Assembly: GCA_045616665.1 (NCBI GenBank)
Contig: JAZLHE010000085.1
Location: 1 to 64,000 of the forward strand
DNA: 64,000 nt
Source: RUG11690 sp045616665
GTDB taxonomy: Bacteria; Bacteroidota; Bacteroidia; Bacteroidales; WCHB1-69
Direction of reading: 5' to 3'
Part shown: positions 51,554 to 59,841 of the stretch, piece by piece
How positions within the stretch are numbered: the first letter of the stretch is position 1
Layout of the letters: each line of letters starts with the position of its first letter
Made by a program: the position numbers and the translations under genes
Notes under the pieces: generated by a model
Told to the model about the DNA's origin: nothing
Seen by the model: the letters and a program-made list of their open reading frames with translations, nothing else
Database searches by the model: none

Positions 51554-54268
51554 ATGGCAGAAAAAAAAGACAAAATAGCAGAAGAAAAAACAGATGAAAT
51601 CGTAAATCAGGAAGTGGAAACCGACGAACCGTCCAAAATGATGAATGTCGTTCACGTCGGTTCGATTTTTGAGAATTACTTTTTGGATTATGCGTCATAC
51701 GTTAATTTGAATCGTGCTATTCCTGAAGTGGTGGATGGTTTGAAGCCCGTTCAGCGTCGAATTCTGCATTCTATGGATGAATTGGAGGATGGACGGTACA
51801 ACAAGGTGGCCAATATTATTGGTAACACGATGAAGTACCACCCTCACGGCGACGCATCAATCGGTGACGCGTTGGTGCAACTGGGTCAGAAAGGTTTGTT
51901 GATTGACACCCAAGGTAACTGGGGTAATATCCTCACCGGTGATGACGCGGCTGCACCACGTTACATCGAAGCCCGATTGTCAAAGTTCGCCATTGACGTG
52001 GTTTTCAATCATAAAACCACAGAATGGCAGTTGTCTTACGATGGTCGTAATAAAGAACCGATTACGTTGCCAATAAAGTTTCCATTGCTCTTGGCTCAGG
52101 GAACAGAAGGCATCGGGGTGAGTATTGCCACCAAAATCCTTCCTCACAATTTTAATGAGCTGATTGATGCCTCTGTCGCCATCCTGGAAAATAAGGATTT
52201 TGAAATTTATCCCGATTTTCCTACCGGCGGCTCTATTGACGTGAGTCGTTATAACGAAGGGGTTAACGGGAAAATTCTTAATCGGGCCAAAATTTCCATT
52301 TTAGACAAAAAAACGTTGGTGATTACCGAAATTCCATACGGAACCAATACCACCGACCTGATTCAATCCATCACACCGCAGATTGAAAAAGGGAAACTGA
52401 AAATCAAGAAAATTGACGACAATACGGCTAACCAAGCCGAAATATTGTTGCATCTTTATCCTGGCGTTTCGCCAGACCAAACCATCGACGCCTTGTATGC
52501 TTTCACGGATTGCAGTATGTCCTATTCGCCGAATGCCTGCGTGATTTTTAACGGAAAACCTTGTCAGATGTCGGTGAAGGAAATCTTGCGCATCAATACC
52601 AACAATACCGTTAATTTGTTGCGTCGTGAGTTGGAAATAGCATTGGAGGAATTGAGTGACCAGTGGCATAAGATTTCGTTGGAAAAGATTTTCTTTGAAA
52701 AGGGCTTGTATAAGCAGTTGGAAAAGGATGCCGCTTCCTGGGATGACCAGATAACCAGTATTGAACGGGCTTTTGACAAGTATCGCAAGTTGTTTGCCCG
52801 TGAAATTACCAGAGATGACGTTCTTCATCTTTGCGACAAACCTGTGAAGAAGATTTCCAAGTTCGATATCAAGGAGGCGGAAGACAAAATTGCCGATATC
52901 GAGGCCAATATCGATGAAGTGAAGAATCACCTGGATCATCTTATCGATTATGCCATTAATTATTTCAAACAGTTGAAGAAAAAATACGGCAAGGGAAGGG
53001 AACGTAAAACGGAAATCAGGAATTTTGACAATATTGTGGCGGCAACGGTGGCCGTGGCCAACCAAAAACTGTATGTCGATAGGGCAGAGGGCTTCGTGGG
53101 AACGGCACTTAAACGTGACGAAAATGTGGAATATGTTTGCGATTGTTCAGATATCGACGAAGTAATCGTGTTTAGGGACAATGGAACCTTTATGGTTAGC
53201 AAAGTGTCTGATAAACAGTTTTTTGGTAAAGACATTATTTTGGTGGAAGTATTTAAGAGAAATGACGATCGTACCATTTACAATATGATTTATTCTGACG
53301 GAATGTTTGGTACTGCTATGGTGAAACGTTTTGCGATAGGGGGCGTCACCCGTGATAAGGAATATGTGCTGACGAAAGGCAAAACAGGAAGTAAGGTCCT
53401 GTATTTGACTTCCAATCCCAATGGTGAAGCCGAAAAAGTGCGTGTGTTTATCAAGCAGAAGAAAAACCTGAAAAAACCGCAATTTGATTTTGACTTTTCC
53501 ACCTTGGCTATTAAAGGCAGGGCGTCTATGGGCAATATATTGTCTAGAAATCCTGTGAAAAAAGTGGAACTTTGTCAAAAAGGTGTTTCCACTTTGTCTG
53601 CCATAAATATTTATTATGATGAAGTGGTCGGCCGTCTCAATTCTGATGAACGAGGCGTATTGCTCGGTTCGTTTAAGGAAGACGATAAGATCATCACGGT
53701 TTATGATGGATATTTTAGATTGATAGGTTTTGACGTCTCCGCTCATTTTGACGATAATCTGCAAATTATAAAAAAGTATAATTCCCATAAAATCCTGTCT
53801 GTAGTCTATTTCAATAAGAAGGAAGGACGCTATATGTTAAAGCGCTTTAATCCTGATAATACACCTAAGAAGATTGACTTTGTCCCACAAGAAAAAGACG
53901 TTAAAATGCTGGCAGTGAGTATTGACTATCTTCCGCAATTGGAAGTCTCCTTTTCGAAGAAGGACTCCAAGGAACTGGAAAAGGAAGTGGTCGATGTGGC
54001 GGATTTTGTAGAGGTGATGAATGTTAAGGCAAAAGGTAAGAAACTTAATTTTGCCAATATTAAGTCTGTGAAGTTTATTGAGCCATTGCCCTACGAAGAA
54101 CCGGAAGAAGAGGAACCGTCAGAAGACGAATTGGAGGTGGTTGAACCTTTGGAAGATGTCGATATGCAGGTGGCGAAGGATATTTATGAAAATATTGATT
54201 CCCAGTTAGATAAGGATGATGATAAGATTTCTGGAGACAAAGGTGAACAGTTGACTTTGGAATTATGA
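51554..54268 (+). CDS. parC: DNA gyrase/topoisomerase IV subunit A
   Basis: A 904-residue type IIA topoisomerase subunit, probably the topoisomerase IV (ParC) type of Bacteroidota. The quinolone-region sequence KYHPHGDASIGDALV, the catalytic Tyr in APRYIEARLS (about residue 136) and FPTGG at the tower are all present. The coiled coil carries the DQWHKISLEKIF block, and the C-terminal beta-pinwheel is degenerate and ends in an acidic tail. It breaks and rejoins DNA with ParE (not in the window). Its stop overlaps the start of the next gene by four bases (ATGA). Confidence 0.92.
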   Translation: MAEKKDKIAEEKTDEIVNQEVETDEPSKMMNVVHVGSIFENYFLDYASYVNLNRAIPEVVDGLKPVQRRILHSMDELEDGRYNKVANIIGNTMKYHPHGDASIGDALVQLGQKGLLIDTQGNWGNILTGDDAAAPRYIEARLSKFAIDVVFNHKTTEWQLSYDGRNKEPITLPIKFPLLLAQGTEGIGVSIATKILPHNFNELIDASVAILENKDFEIYPDFPTGGSIDVSRYNEGVNGKILNRAKISILDKKTLVITEIPYGTNTTDLIQSITPQIEKGKLKIKKIDDNTANQAEILLHLYPGVSPDQTIDALYAFTDCSMSYSPNACVIFNGKPCQMSVKEILRINTNNTVNLLRRELEIALEELSDQWHKISLEKIFFEKGLYKQLEKDAASWDDQITSIERAFDKYRKLFAREITRDDVLHLCDKPVKKISKFDIKEAEDKIADIEANIDEVKNHLDHLIDYAINYFKQLKKKYGKGRERKTEIRNFDNIVAATVAVANQKLYVDRAEGFVGTALKRDENVEYVCDCSDIDEVIVFRDNGTFMVSKVSDKQFFGKDIILVEVFKRNDDRTIYNMIYSDGMFGTAMVKRFAIGGVTRDKEYVLTKGKTGSKVLYLTSNPNGEAEKVRVFIKQKKNLKKPQFDFDFSTLAIKGRASMGNILSRNPVKKVELCQKGVSTLSAINIYYDEVVGRLNSDERGVLLGSFKEDDKIITVYDGYFRLIGFDVSAHFDDNLQIIKKYNSHKILSVVYFNKKEGRYMLKRFNPDNTPKKIDFVPQEKDVKMLAVSIDYLPQLEVSFSKKDSKELEKEVVDVADFVEVMNVKAKGKKLNFANIKSVKFIEPLPYEEPEEEEPSEDELEVVEPLEDVDMQVAKDIYENIDSQLDKDDDKISGDKGEQLTLEL

Positions 54269-55332
54269 AATTAAACCGTGGCGCGACTTGTTTATGTTTT
54301 TTGACAGTAGCGGTAATACTGTTGTGTGCGTGTCATAAGCCGGAATTTAGGGCAACTCCATACGAGTTGGAAGTTCCTTGGTATTTTCCTGCCAAATTGA
54401 ATATTCCTTCCGATAATCCCATTACTGTTGAAGGGGTCGCATTGGGAAAGAAGTTGTTTTACGATGGTCATTTGTGTGGTTATTTGGGAGAAGATTCTTC
54501 GCAGATGATGAGTTGCTCAACCTGCCATAGTCCAAATCACGGTTTTGACATCGGGGTGGATAACCCTCGTTTTCCAGGAGGAAAACCAGTAGGCTTGTCG
54601 GGAAGACCTACACACCACGTACCGTTGCCATTGATCAATCTCGTGTTCAACAACAATGGCTATTTATGGAACGGGGCAGCTTCCGATATTGAGTCGATTG
54701 TCTTGGCAACCTTTGTTGACCCTACGGAGATGAACAGCTCTTACGACAGGGTAGTGGCGGCCGTGAAATCCAATGACGATTATCCTCCTATGTTTGCGGC
54801 TGCATTTGGAACCCCGGAAGTAAACGTGGACCGAATTGCGAAGGCGATAGCTCAATATGTACGGACGCTGGTGTGCTCAAATTCCAAATTTGATAAATAT
54901 TTGTGTGGACAAGTTCAGTTGACACCGCAGGAATTAAATGGTTATGTCCTTTTTACTACGGAAGAAGGTGCCGATTGCTTTCATTGTCACGGTGGTGATG
55001 GAAGTCCGTTATTTACAACCAATCTATTTTACAATAATGCCTTGGAGAATGTGTTTAATGATCCGGCAGATCGGTATGCCGTTACAGGAAACGAGGTGGA
55101 TCGCGGTGCATACAGGGCACCCACTTTGCGCAATATTGCATTGACTCCTCCGTATATGCGCGACGGACGTTTTCAAACGCTGGATGAAGTGTTGGAATTT
55201 TATAATGCTGGACAAATTAATAGTCCGTACGTGAATCCGCTAATGCACCACGTCTCAGATGGTGGAGTTTTACTCACTCCATCTCAAATCGCGGATTTGA
55301 AAGCGTTTTTGCTAACTTTGACGGAAGAGTAG
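54265..55332 (+). CDS. Di-haem cytochrome c peroxidase family lipoprotein
   Basis: A 355-residue protein of the CcpA/MauG family. Two haem c motifs: CSTCH (about residue 84) and CFHCH (about 238). The N-terminus has a signal peptide with lipobox VILLCACHK, so it is anchored to a membrane facing the periplasm. GRPTHHVPLPLINLVFNN, a hallmark stretch, and PTLRNIALTPPYMRDGRF are present. It reduces hydrogen peroxide with electrons from cytochromes in known relatives. Its start overlaps the topoisomerase stop; the link between the two roles is unclear. Confidence 0.92.
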   Translation: MKLNRGATCLCFLTVAVILLCACHKPEFRATPYELEVPWYFPAKLNIPSDNPITVEGVALGKKLFYDGHLCGYLGEDSSQMMSCSTCHSPNHGFDIGVDNPRFPGGKPVGLSGRPTHHVPLPLINLVFNNNGYLWNGAASDIESIVLATFVDPTEMNSSYDRVVAAVKSNDDYPPMFAAAFGTPEVNVDRIAKAIAQYVRTLVCSNSKFDKYLCGQVQLTPQELNGYVLFTTEEGADCFHCHGGDGSPLFTTNLFYNNALENVFNDPADRYAVTGNEVDRGAYRAPTLRNIALTPPYMRDGRFQTLDEVLEFYNAGQINSPYVNPLMHHVSDGGVLLTPSQIADLKAFLLTLTEE

Positions 55333-55364
55333 TCGCTTGTCGTTCACCGTTCACTGATCTCACT

Positions 55365-55814
55365 TTACAGTTCACACTTCTCCAGAACAATGGTCACGGG
55401 ACCGTCGTTGATAAAGTCCACCTGCATATTGGCACCGAAACGACCGGTCTCGACGTGCAGATTGTACATTTCTCTCAGAGTCTGGTTGAGATAGTCGTAC
55501 AGCGGTTCTGCCATTTCCGGTCGGGCTGCTTCAACATAGCTGGGACGGTTTCCCTTGCGGGCGTCTCCGTAGAGGGTAAATTGTGAAATGCTTAATACGC
55601 TTCCTCCAATATCGCTTACGGAAAGGTTCATTTTGCCGTCCTCATCGTCAAAAATACGCATTCCGGCAATTTTTTTTGCCATAAAATCAGCGGTTTCCCG
55701 AGTGTCGTTATGGGTAATGCCGACCAAGAGCATAATGCCTCGCCCGATTTTGCCGACCGTCTTCCCATCAATGCGGACTTCGGCTTTGTTACAGCGTTGA
55801 ACAACGATTTTCAT
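55365..55814 (-). CDS. dtd: D-aminoacyl-tRNA deacylase
   Basis: A 149-residue enzyme that removes D-amino acids (and Gly from tRNA-Ala) from tRNA. Motifs SQFTLYGDARKGNRPSY (SQFTL and the N-x-P-S loop) and NDGPVTIVLE (the Gly-Pro cis-loop) are complete. ATG 55814 (MKIVVQRCN) is chosen; the longer ORF upstream has no family resemblance. Convergent with the peroxidase gene. Confidence 0.95.
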   Translation of the reverse strand: MKIVVQRCNKAEVRIDGKTVGKIGRGIMLLVGITHNDTRETADFMAKKIAGMRIFDDEDGKMNLSVSDIGGSVLSISQFTLYGDARKGNRPSYVEAARPEMAEPLYDYLNQTLREMYNLHVETGRFGANMQVDFINDGPVTIVLEKCEL

Positions 55815-56260
55815 AGTTCTTAGAAGTTTAGGCAAAAATACATAAATTTTCGGAAACGGAATTATCACTTTTAGTCTTGTAAAAGATTTTTTTACTCGAG
55901 AATACTTTCCTTTTCCGTTACTTTCTTTAAGACCCAAAGAAAGTAACCAAAGAATGGTTTTCCCACTGCCTAAGCGTTTGCTACAAATCGGGCAGTTGTC
56001 GGCTTGATTTTTTGGCTACTTTTCTCTTGATTGAAAAGTAGCCAAAAAATTATTAATAAATTTTGCGTCGTTGCAAGACTAAACGGGGTAATTCAAAAAA
56101 AATAAAATAAATGTAACGTTTTGGCCTTTTGTTGCGTCTATATCAATATAAGACTATAATATTTTGACCTATAGGTCTCAAATTATGGCAAAAAGCAGTG
56201 CCCGCAGGGGGTGTTAACGTTTTTCACCAGCAAGCAGTTGACGATGTTTCACATACAAAA
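55815..56260. repeat. Intergenic region of dispersed palindromes and repeats
   Basis: 55856-55879 and 56074-56094 are copies of the dispersed AAGACTAAACGGGATAATT-like motif. 55917-55928/55936-55947 is a 12-bp perfect palindrome (GTTACTTTCTTT/AAAGAAAGTAAC), and 55911-55990 matches 6229-6288 in reverse. 56007-56024/56033-56050 is an 18-bp perfect palindrome (GGCTACTTTTC core) related to 17521-17562. 56172-56183 holds the palindrome GACCTATAGGTC. No gene. Confidence 0.6.
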
Positions 56261-56288
56261 AAAAGCAACGCAAAAGCGTTGCTTTTAG
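56261..56288 (-). terminator. Terminator of tRNA-Ser
   Basis: AAAAGCAACGC (56261-56271) pairs with GCGTTGCTTTT (56276-56286) around AAAA; on the minus strand it follows the tRNA and runs into a T-stretch. Confidence 0.75.
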
Positions 56289-56296
56289 TTATTTCG

Positions 56297-56383
56297 CGGA
56301 AAGGGCGAGATTCGAACTCGCGGATAGGTTACCCCATCGACAGTTTAGCAAACTGTTGGTTTCAGCCACTCACCCACCTTTCC
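56297..56383 (-). tRNA. tRNA-Ser (GCU)
   Basis: An 87-base class II cloverleaf: acceptor GGAAAGG/CCTTTCC, anticodon stem ACAGT/ACTGT with loop TTGCTAA (anticodon GCU), a long variable arm (CGATGGGGTAACCTATCCG part), T-arm with GTTCGAATC, discriminator G. Confidence 0.93.
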
Positions 56384-56564
56384 AAAGTGCTCATCGCTGA
56401 ACTAAATCGGGTGCAAAGATACAACTTTTTTTCATTCTGACCAACTTTTTTTGCTTTCTTGGCGAAATTTTATTTGTGGTTGATATTCAATATGATATGA
56501 ATTTGATTAACTTTTTTTAATAGAAGTTGAACCCATATCTTTTCCAAATCAGTATAAAATATCG

Positions 56565-56572
56565 TACCTTTG
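56565..56572 (+). promoter_or_regulatory. Promoter -7 element of lpxD
   Basis: TACCTTTG, 20 bases before the start codon. Confidence 0.6.
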
Positions 56573-56591
56573 CAGAAAAATATTGACAATT

Positions 56592-57605
56592 ATGGAATTT
56601 ACTGTTGCTCAAATCGCCGATGTCATTGGCGCTACTGTTGAGGGTAACGCCCAAGCTGCCATCAAAACCGTTTGCAAAATCGAAGCGGGTTTCGAAGGCG
56701 GCCTGACTTTCTTGGCTAATCCAAAATATACCCACTATATTTATGAAACCAAAGCCACAGCGGCTATCGTCAACAAGGATTTTGTCCCCGAAAAAACTGT
56801 TCCCTGTACCTTGCTGCGTGTCGAAAATTCTTATTTCGCTTTCGCCAAACTGCTCGATTTTTATAATCAAATGATGAAAAGCAGCAAAGTGGGCATCTCC
56901 AAAATGGCCTGCATCGCCGAATCTGCCAAAATCGGTCAGAATGTCTATGTCGGCGACTTCGTCAGCGTGGGCGAAAACGTGGTCATTGGCGACAATACCA
57001 AGATTTATCCTCACGTATGCCTCGGCGATAATGTCAAAATCGGTCACGATACCACGATCAACGCAGGCGTGAAAATCTATGCCGAATGCGTGGTGGGCAA
57101 CGACTGCATCATCCACGCCGGAACCGTCATCGGTGCCGACGGCTTCGGTTTTGCCGCTCAAAACGGCGAGTTTACGAAAGTGCCCCAAATCGGCAACGTG
57201 GTCATTGATGACAATGTCGAAATCGGTGCCAATACCTGTATCGACCGTGCCACAATGGGCTCGACTATCGTTCACAAGAATGCCAAAATCGATAATCTTG
57301 TCCAGATTGCCCATAACGTGGAAGTGGGAGAGGGCAGTGCCTTCGCCGCCCAATCCGGCGTGTCCGGCTCAACCAAGATTGGCAAACACTGCATCTTCGC
57401 CGGTCAGGTGGGCATTGCGGGACATATCACCATCGGTGACCAAACAATCGTGGCTGCCCAGTCTGGCGTGACAAACTCTTTGGAAGGCGGACAACCTTAT
57501 CTCGGTAGCCCTGCCATTCCTATCGGTCAGGAACGTCGCCTGATTATTTACAGAAAAAAATTACCAGAGTTGTTCAAACAAGTGGATGAATTAACCAAAA
57601 AATAG
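56592..57605 (+). CDS. lpxD: UDP-3-O-acylglucosamine N-acyltransferase
   Basis: A 337-residue lipid A biosynthesis enzyme that adds a 3-hydroxyacyl chain to the 2-amino group of UDP-3-O-acyl-glucosamine. N-terminal uridine-binding domain (residues 1-100), then a left-handed beta-helix of hexapeptide repeats (for example IGQNVYVGDFVSVGENVVIG), the catalytic His in NLVQIAHNVEVG, and a short C-terminal helix. ATG 56592 starts MEFTVAQIADVIG, the usual LpxD start. Confidence 0.96.
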   Translation: MEFTVAQIADVIGATVEGNAQAAIKTVCKIEAGFEGGLTFLANPKYTHYIYETKATAAIVNKDFVPEKTVPCTLLRVENSYFAFAKLLDFYNQMMKSSKVGISKMACIAESAKIGQNVYVGDFVSVGENVVIGDNTKIYPHVCLGDNVKIGHDTTINAGVKIYAECVVGNDCIIHAGTVIGADGFGFAAQNGEFTKVPQIGNVVIDDNVEIGANTCIDRATMGSTIVHKNAKIDNLVQIAHNVEVGEGSAFAAQSGVSGSTKIGKHCIFAGQVGIAGHITIGDQTIVAAQSGVTNSLEGGQPYLGSPAIPIGQERRLIIYRKKLPELFKQVDELTKK

Positions 57606-57652
57606 ATTTTTACCCTGTTTTGGCTTGATTCAACACTTATTTATGATAAAAA

Positions 57653-58567
57653 ATGACAATAATGAAACAACATACCATAGAAAACTCCGTCTGTCTTTCC
57701 GGAAAAGGTTTGCATACGGGAAAACAAGTAACCCTGACTTTCAATCCTGCTCCAGAAAACAACGGCGTGGTTTTCAGACGTATAGATCTGCCCGGACAAC
57801 CTTGTGTCAAGGCCGTGGCTGACAGAGTTTTCGACACCTCTCGTGGAACGTCTATCAAGGATGGTGACGCCGAAGTGCGTACCATTGAGCATTTGATGGC
57901 TGCGTTGGCGGGCTTGCAAATCGACAATGTGCTAGTGGATATTGATGCGGAAGAAACGCCGATTTTGGACGGCAGCGCGCGCTTTTATGTCGAAGCCCTC
58001 CAGAAATCCGGTATTGTGGAACAAAATGCCGAAAGAGAGTTCTTCGTGTTGAAAGAGCCGGTCGTTTTCTCTCTTCCTGATAAGCAAATTGAATTGCGCA
58101 TAGAACCTTTCGACGGCTTTGAAGTTAAGGTGGACGTGGATTACGGGACTGCCGTATTGGCAAGTCAAACCGCTGAATTAAAGGATATTAAAGATTTCTA
58201 TCCTGATTTTTATAATTGCAGAACCTTCGTTTTTCTACACGAATTGCAGTTCCTTATCGCCAATAACCTGGTGAAGGGTGGCGATGTGGATAACGCCATC
58301 GTCTTCGTGGCACAAATGCCAGAACAAAAAGTGCTGGATCAGTTGAGTGCCTTTTTCAATCGTAAGAACCTGAAAGTCACTGAAAACGGCGTGCTGGACA
58401 ATATCGAATTGCATCATTCCAACGAGCCGGCAAGACATAAGCTGCTGGATTTGGTTGGCGATTTGTATTTGCTTGGAAAACCGTTGAAAGCTTGCGTGAT
58501 TGCCAGTCATCCGGGACATTTTGCCAATACTGAGTTGGCTAAAAAGCTTCTTTTGATTAATAGATAA
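57653..58567 (+). CDS. lpxC: UDP-3-O-acyl-N-acetylglucosamine deacetylase, not fused to FabZ
   Basis: A 304-residue zinc deacetylase, the committed step of lipid A synthesis. Zinc ligands are in RTIEHLMAAL (His near 80) and ARHKLLDLVGDLYL (His and Asp). It ends ELAKKLLLINR right at the LpxC boundary. In most Bacteroidetes this gene is a longer LpxC-FabZ fusion followed by lpxA; here neither follows. It is 47 bases after lpxD, in one operon. ATG 57662 is an alternative start. Confidence 0.95.
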   Translation: MTIMKQHTIENSVCLSGKGLHTGKQVTLTFNPAPENNGVVFRRIDLPGQPCVKAVADRVFDTSRGTSIKDGDAEVRTIEHLMAALAGLQIDNVLVDIDAEETPILDGSARFYVEALQKSGIVEQNAEREFFVLKEPVVFSLPDKQIELRIEPFDGFEVKVDVDYGTAVLASQTAELKDIKDFYPDFYNCRTFVFLHELQFLIANNLVKGGDVDNAIVFVAQMPEQKVLDQLSAFFNRKNLKVTENGVLDNIELHHSNEPARHKLLDLVGDLYLLGKPLKACVIASHPGHFANTELAKKLLLINR

Positions 58568-58596
58568 ATTATTGATAATTAGGATATTTGCAAATA

Positions 58597-59217
58597 ATGA
58601 AGGTTACAAAAGTCGTCTTAACGGGAGGTCCGTGCGCAGGAAAGTCTTCCATCTTAAAAAGTGTGAAAACTCGATTTGTGGAACAAGGTTATGCCGTTTA
58701 CGCCTTGCCTGAAGCAGCTACTTTGTTTAGCGAGGCCGGTGTCGATTTCTTGACCAAAGATGCTCACTTGTCGTATGTTACAGAACTGTCAAAGTTGAAA
58801 TACCAGCTGGCGATAGAGAATGGTATGAATGAAATCGCCCAAAATTGCGGCAAACCCGCCATCCTCGTTTGCGACCGTGGTACAATGGATACTTCCGCCT
58901 ATATTTCGCAAGAGGTTTGGCAGTCCATTAAAAAAGAGTTAAACGTTTCAGACGAGGTGCTGCGTGACCAACGTTACGATGCCGTTATCCATCTCTGTAC
59001 CGCTGCCAAGGGAGCCGAGGAATTCTATTCCTTGCGCAACAACGCCTGCCGTTCCGAATCCATTGTGTTTGCCCGTGTCATCGACGACAACCTGATTAGG
59101 GCCTGGCAAAATCATCCCCGCTATTTTATGGTCAATGCGGAAGTCTATTTTGAAAACAAAGTGCAAAAGGTGATGGATATTATCGACCAACTTTGTGAAG
59201 AAAATTATGGTAAATAA
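58597..59217 (+). CDS. AAA_28-type ATPase/kinase
   Basis: A 206-residue P-loop protein (Walker A GGPCAGKSS, residues about 9-17; second acidic motif ILVCDRGTMD). The ALPEAATLF and FYSLRNNACRSESIVFARVIDDNLIRAW blocks match AAA_28 proteins, related to the kinase part of NadR. Substrate unknown. Starts 30 bases after lpxC on the same strand, so possibly co-transcribed. Confidence 0.8.
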   Translation: MKVTKVVLTGGPCAGKSSILKSVKTRFVEQGYAVYALPEAATLFSEAGVDFLTKDAHLSYVTELSKLKYQLAIENGMNEIAQNCGKPAILVCDRGTMDTSAYISQEVWQSIKKELNVSDEVLRDQRYDAVIHLCTAAKGAEEFYSLRNNACRSESIVFARVIDDNLIRAWQNHPRYFMVNAEVYFENKVQKVMDIIDQLCEENYGK

Positions 59218-59246
59218 TTATCTATATTAATTAAATCAACATTATT

Positions 59247-59759
59247 ATGAAAAAATTATTGTTAGTTTGCCTATTGGCAACATTAAGTGTATTTTCGTAT
59301 GCACTTGGCGTAAAAGTCGAATCTGGAAGTACTGCCTGCTTGAAGGAAAAAGCTAATTTTGTGTTTGAAATCGATGTCACCAATGCAAAATGGTTAGGCA
59401 ATGAGGATTTCAAGACCTGGTGTGGTTCTGATTTTGAAGAACGTATGTCTTTGATGCATAATGCTTTTGTGTCTTCTTTTAATAAAAATTCAAAAGCAGC
59501 TAAGATGGTGGATGATTCAGCCGAAGCAAAATATAAAATTGTAATGAATTTCTCAAATTTTACCAGGGTTCTCTCCGGATTTCCAGGCCAAATGCGTGTA
59601 ATTGGTGATGCCCGTATTTACATTGTGGAAATTGCAACGGGAAAGACTGTTTGCACTATTGCTGCCGACAAGGTTAACGGTGGTGACGATTATGTGGATA
59701 ATGACCGTTTTGTGTCGTTGGTGGAAAATATCGCCAAGAAAATTGCGAAATTGAAATAA
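59247..59759 (+). CDS. Secreted protein of unknown function
   Basis: A 170-residue protein with a Sec signal peptide (LLLVCLLATLSVFSYA). The mature part contains AKYKIVMNFSNFTRVLSGFPGQM and ARIYIVEIATGKTVCTIAADKVNGG, a strand pattern like small periplasmic proteins of the DUF4410/DUF4136 style. Alone; followed by a terminator. Confidence 0.65.
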   Translation: MKKLLLVCLLATLSVFSYALGVKVESGSTACLKEKANFVFEIDVTNAKWLGNEDFKTWCGSDFEERMSLMHNAFVSSFNKNSKAAKMVDDSAEAKYKIVMNFSNFTRVLSGFPGQMRVIGDARIYIVEIATGKTVCTIAADKVNGGDDYVDNDRFVSLVENIAKKIAKLK

Positions 59760-59794
59760 AAGTATCATTTTCATTAGAATTCAATTGAAAACAA

Positions 59795-59825
59795 AAAAGG
59801 CTGCCCAATCGAGCAGCCTTTTCGT
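59795..59825. terminator. Bidirectional terminator
   Basis: AAAAGGCTGC (59795-59804) pairs with GCAGCCTTTT (59813-59822), serving the secreted-protein gene and rpsA from opposite sides. Confidence 0.8.
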
Positions 59826-59841
59826 TTATAGGAAAAAATGA

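Noticed and set aside
56198..56440. ORF of 80 codons on the plus strand
   Set aside because: It lies across the minus-strand tRNA-Ser and its terminator.
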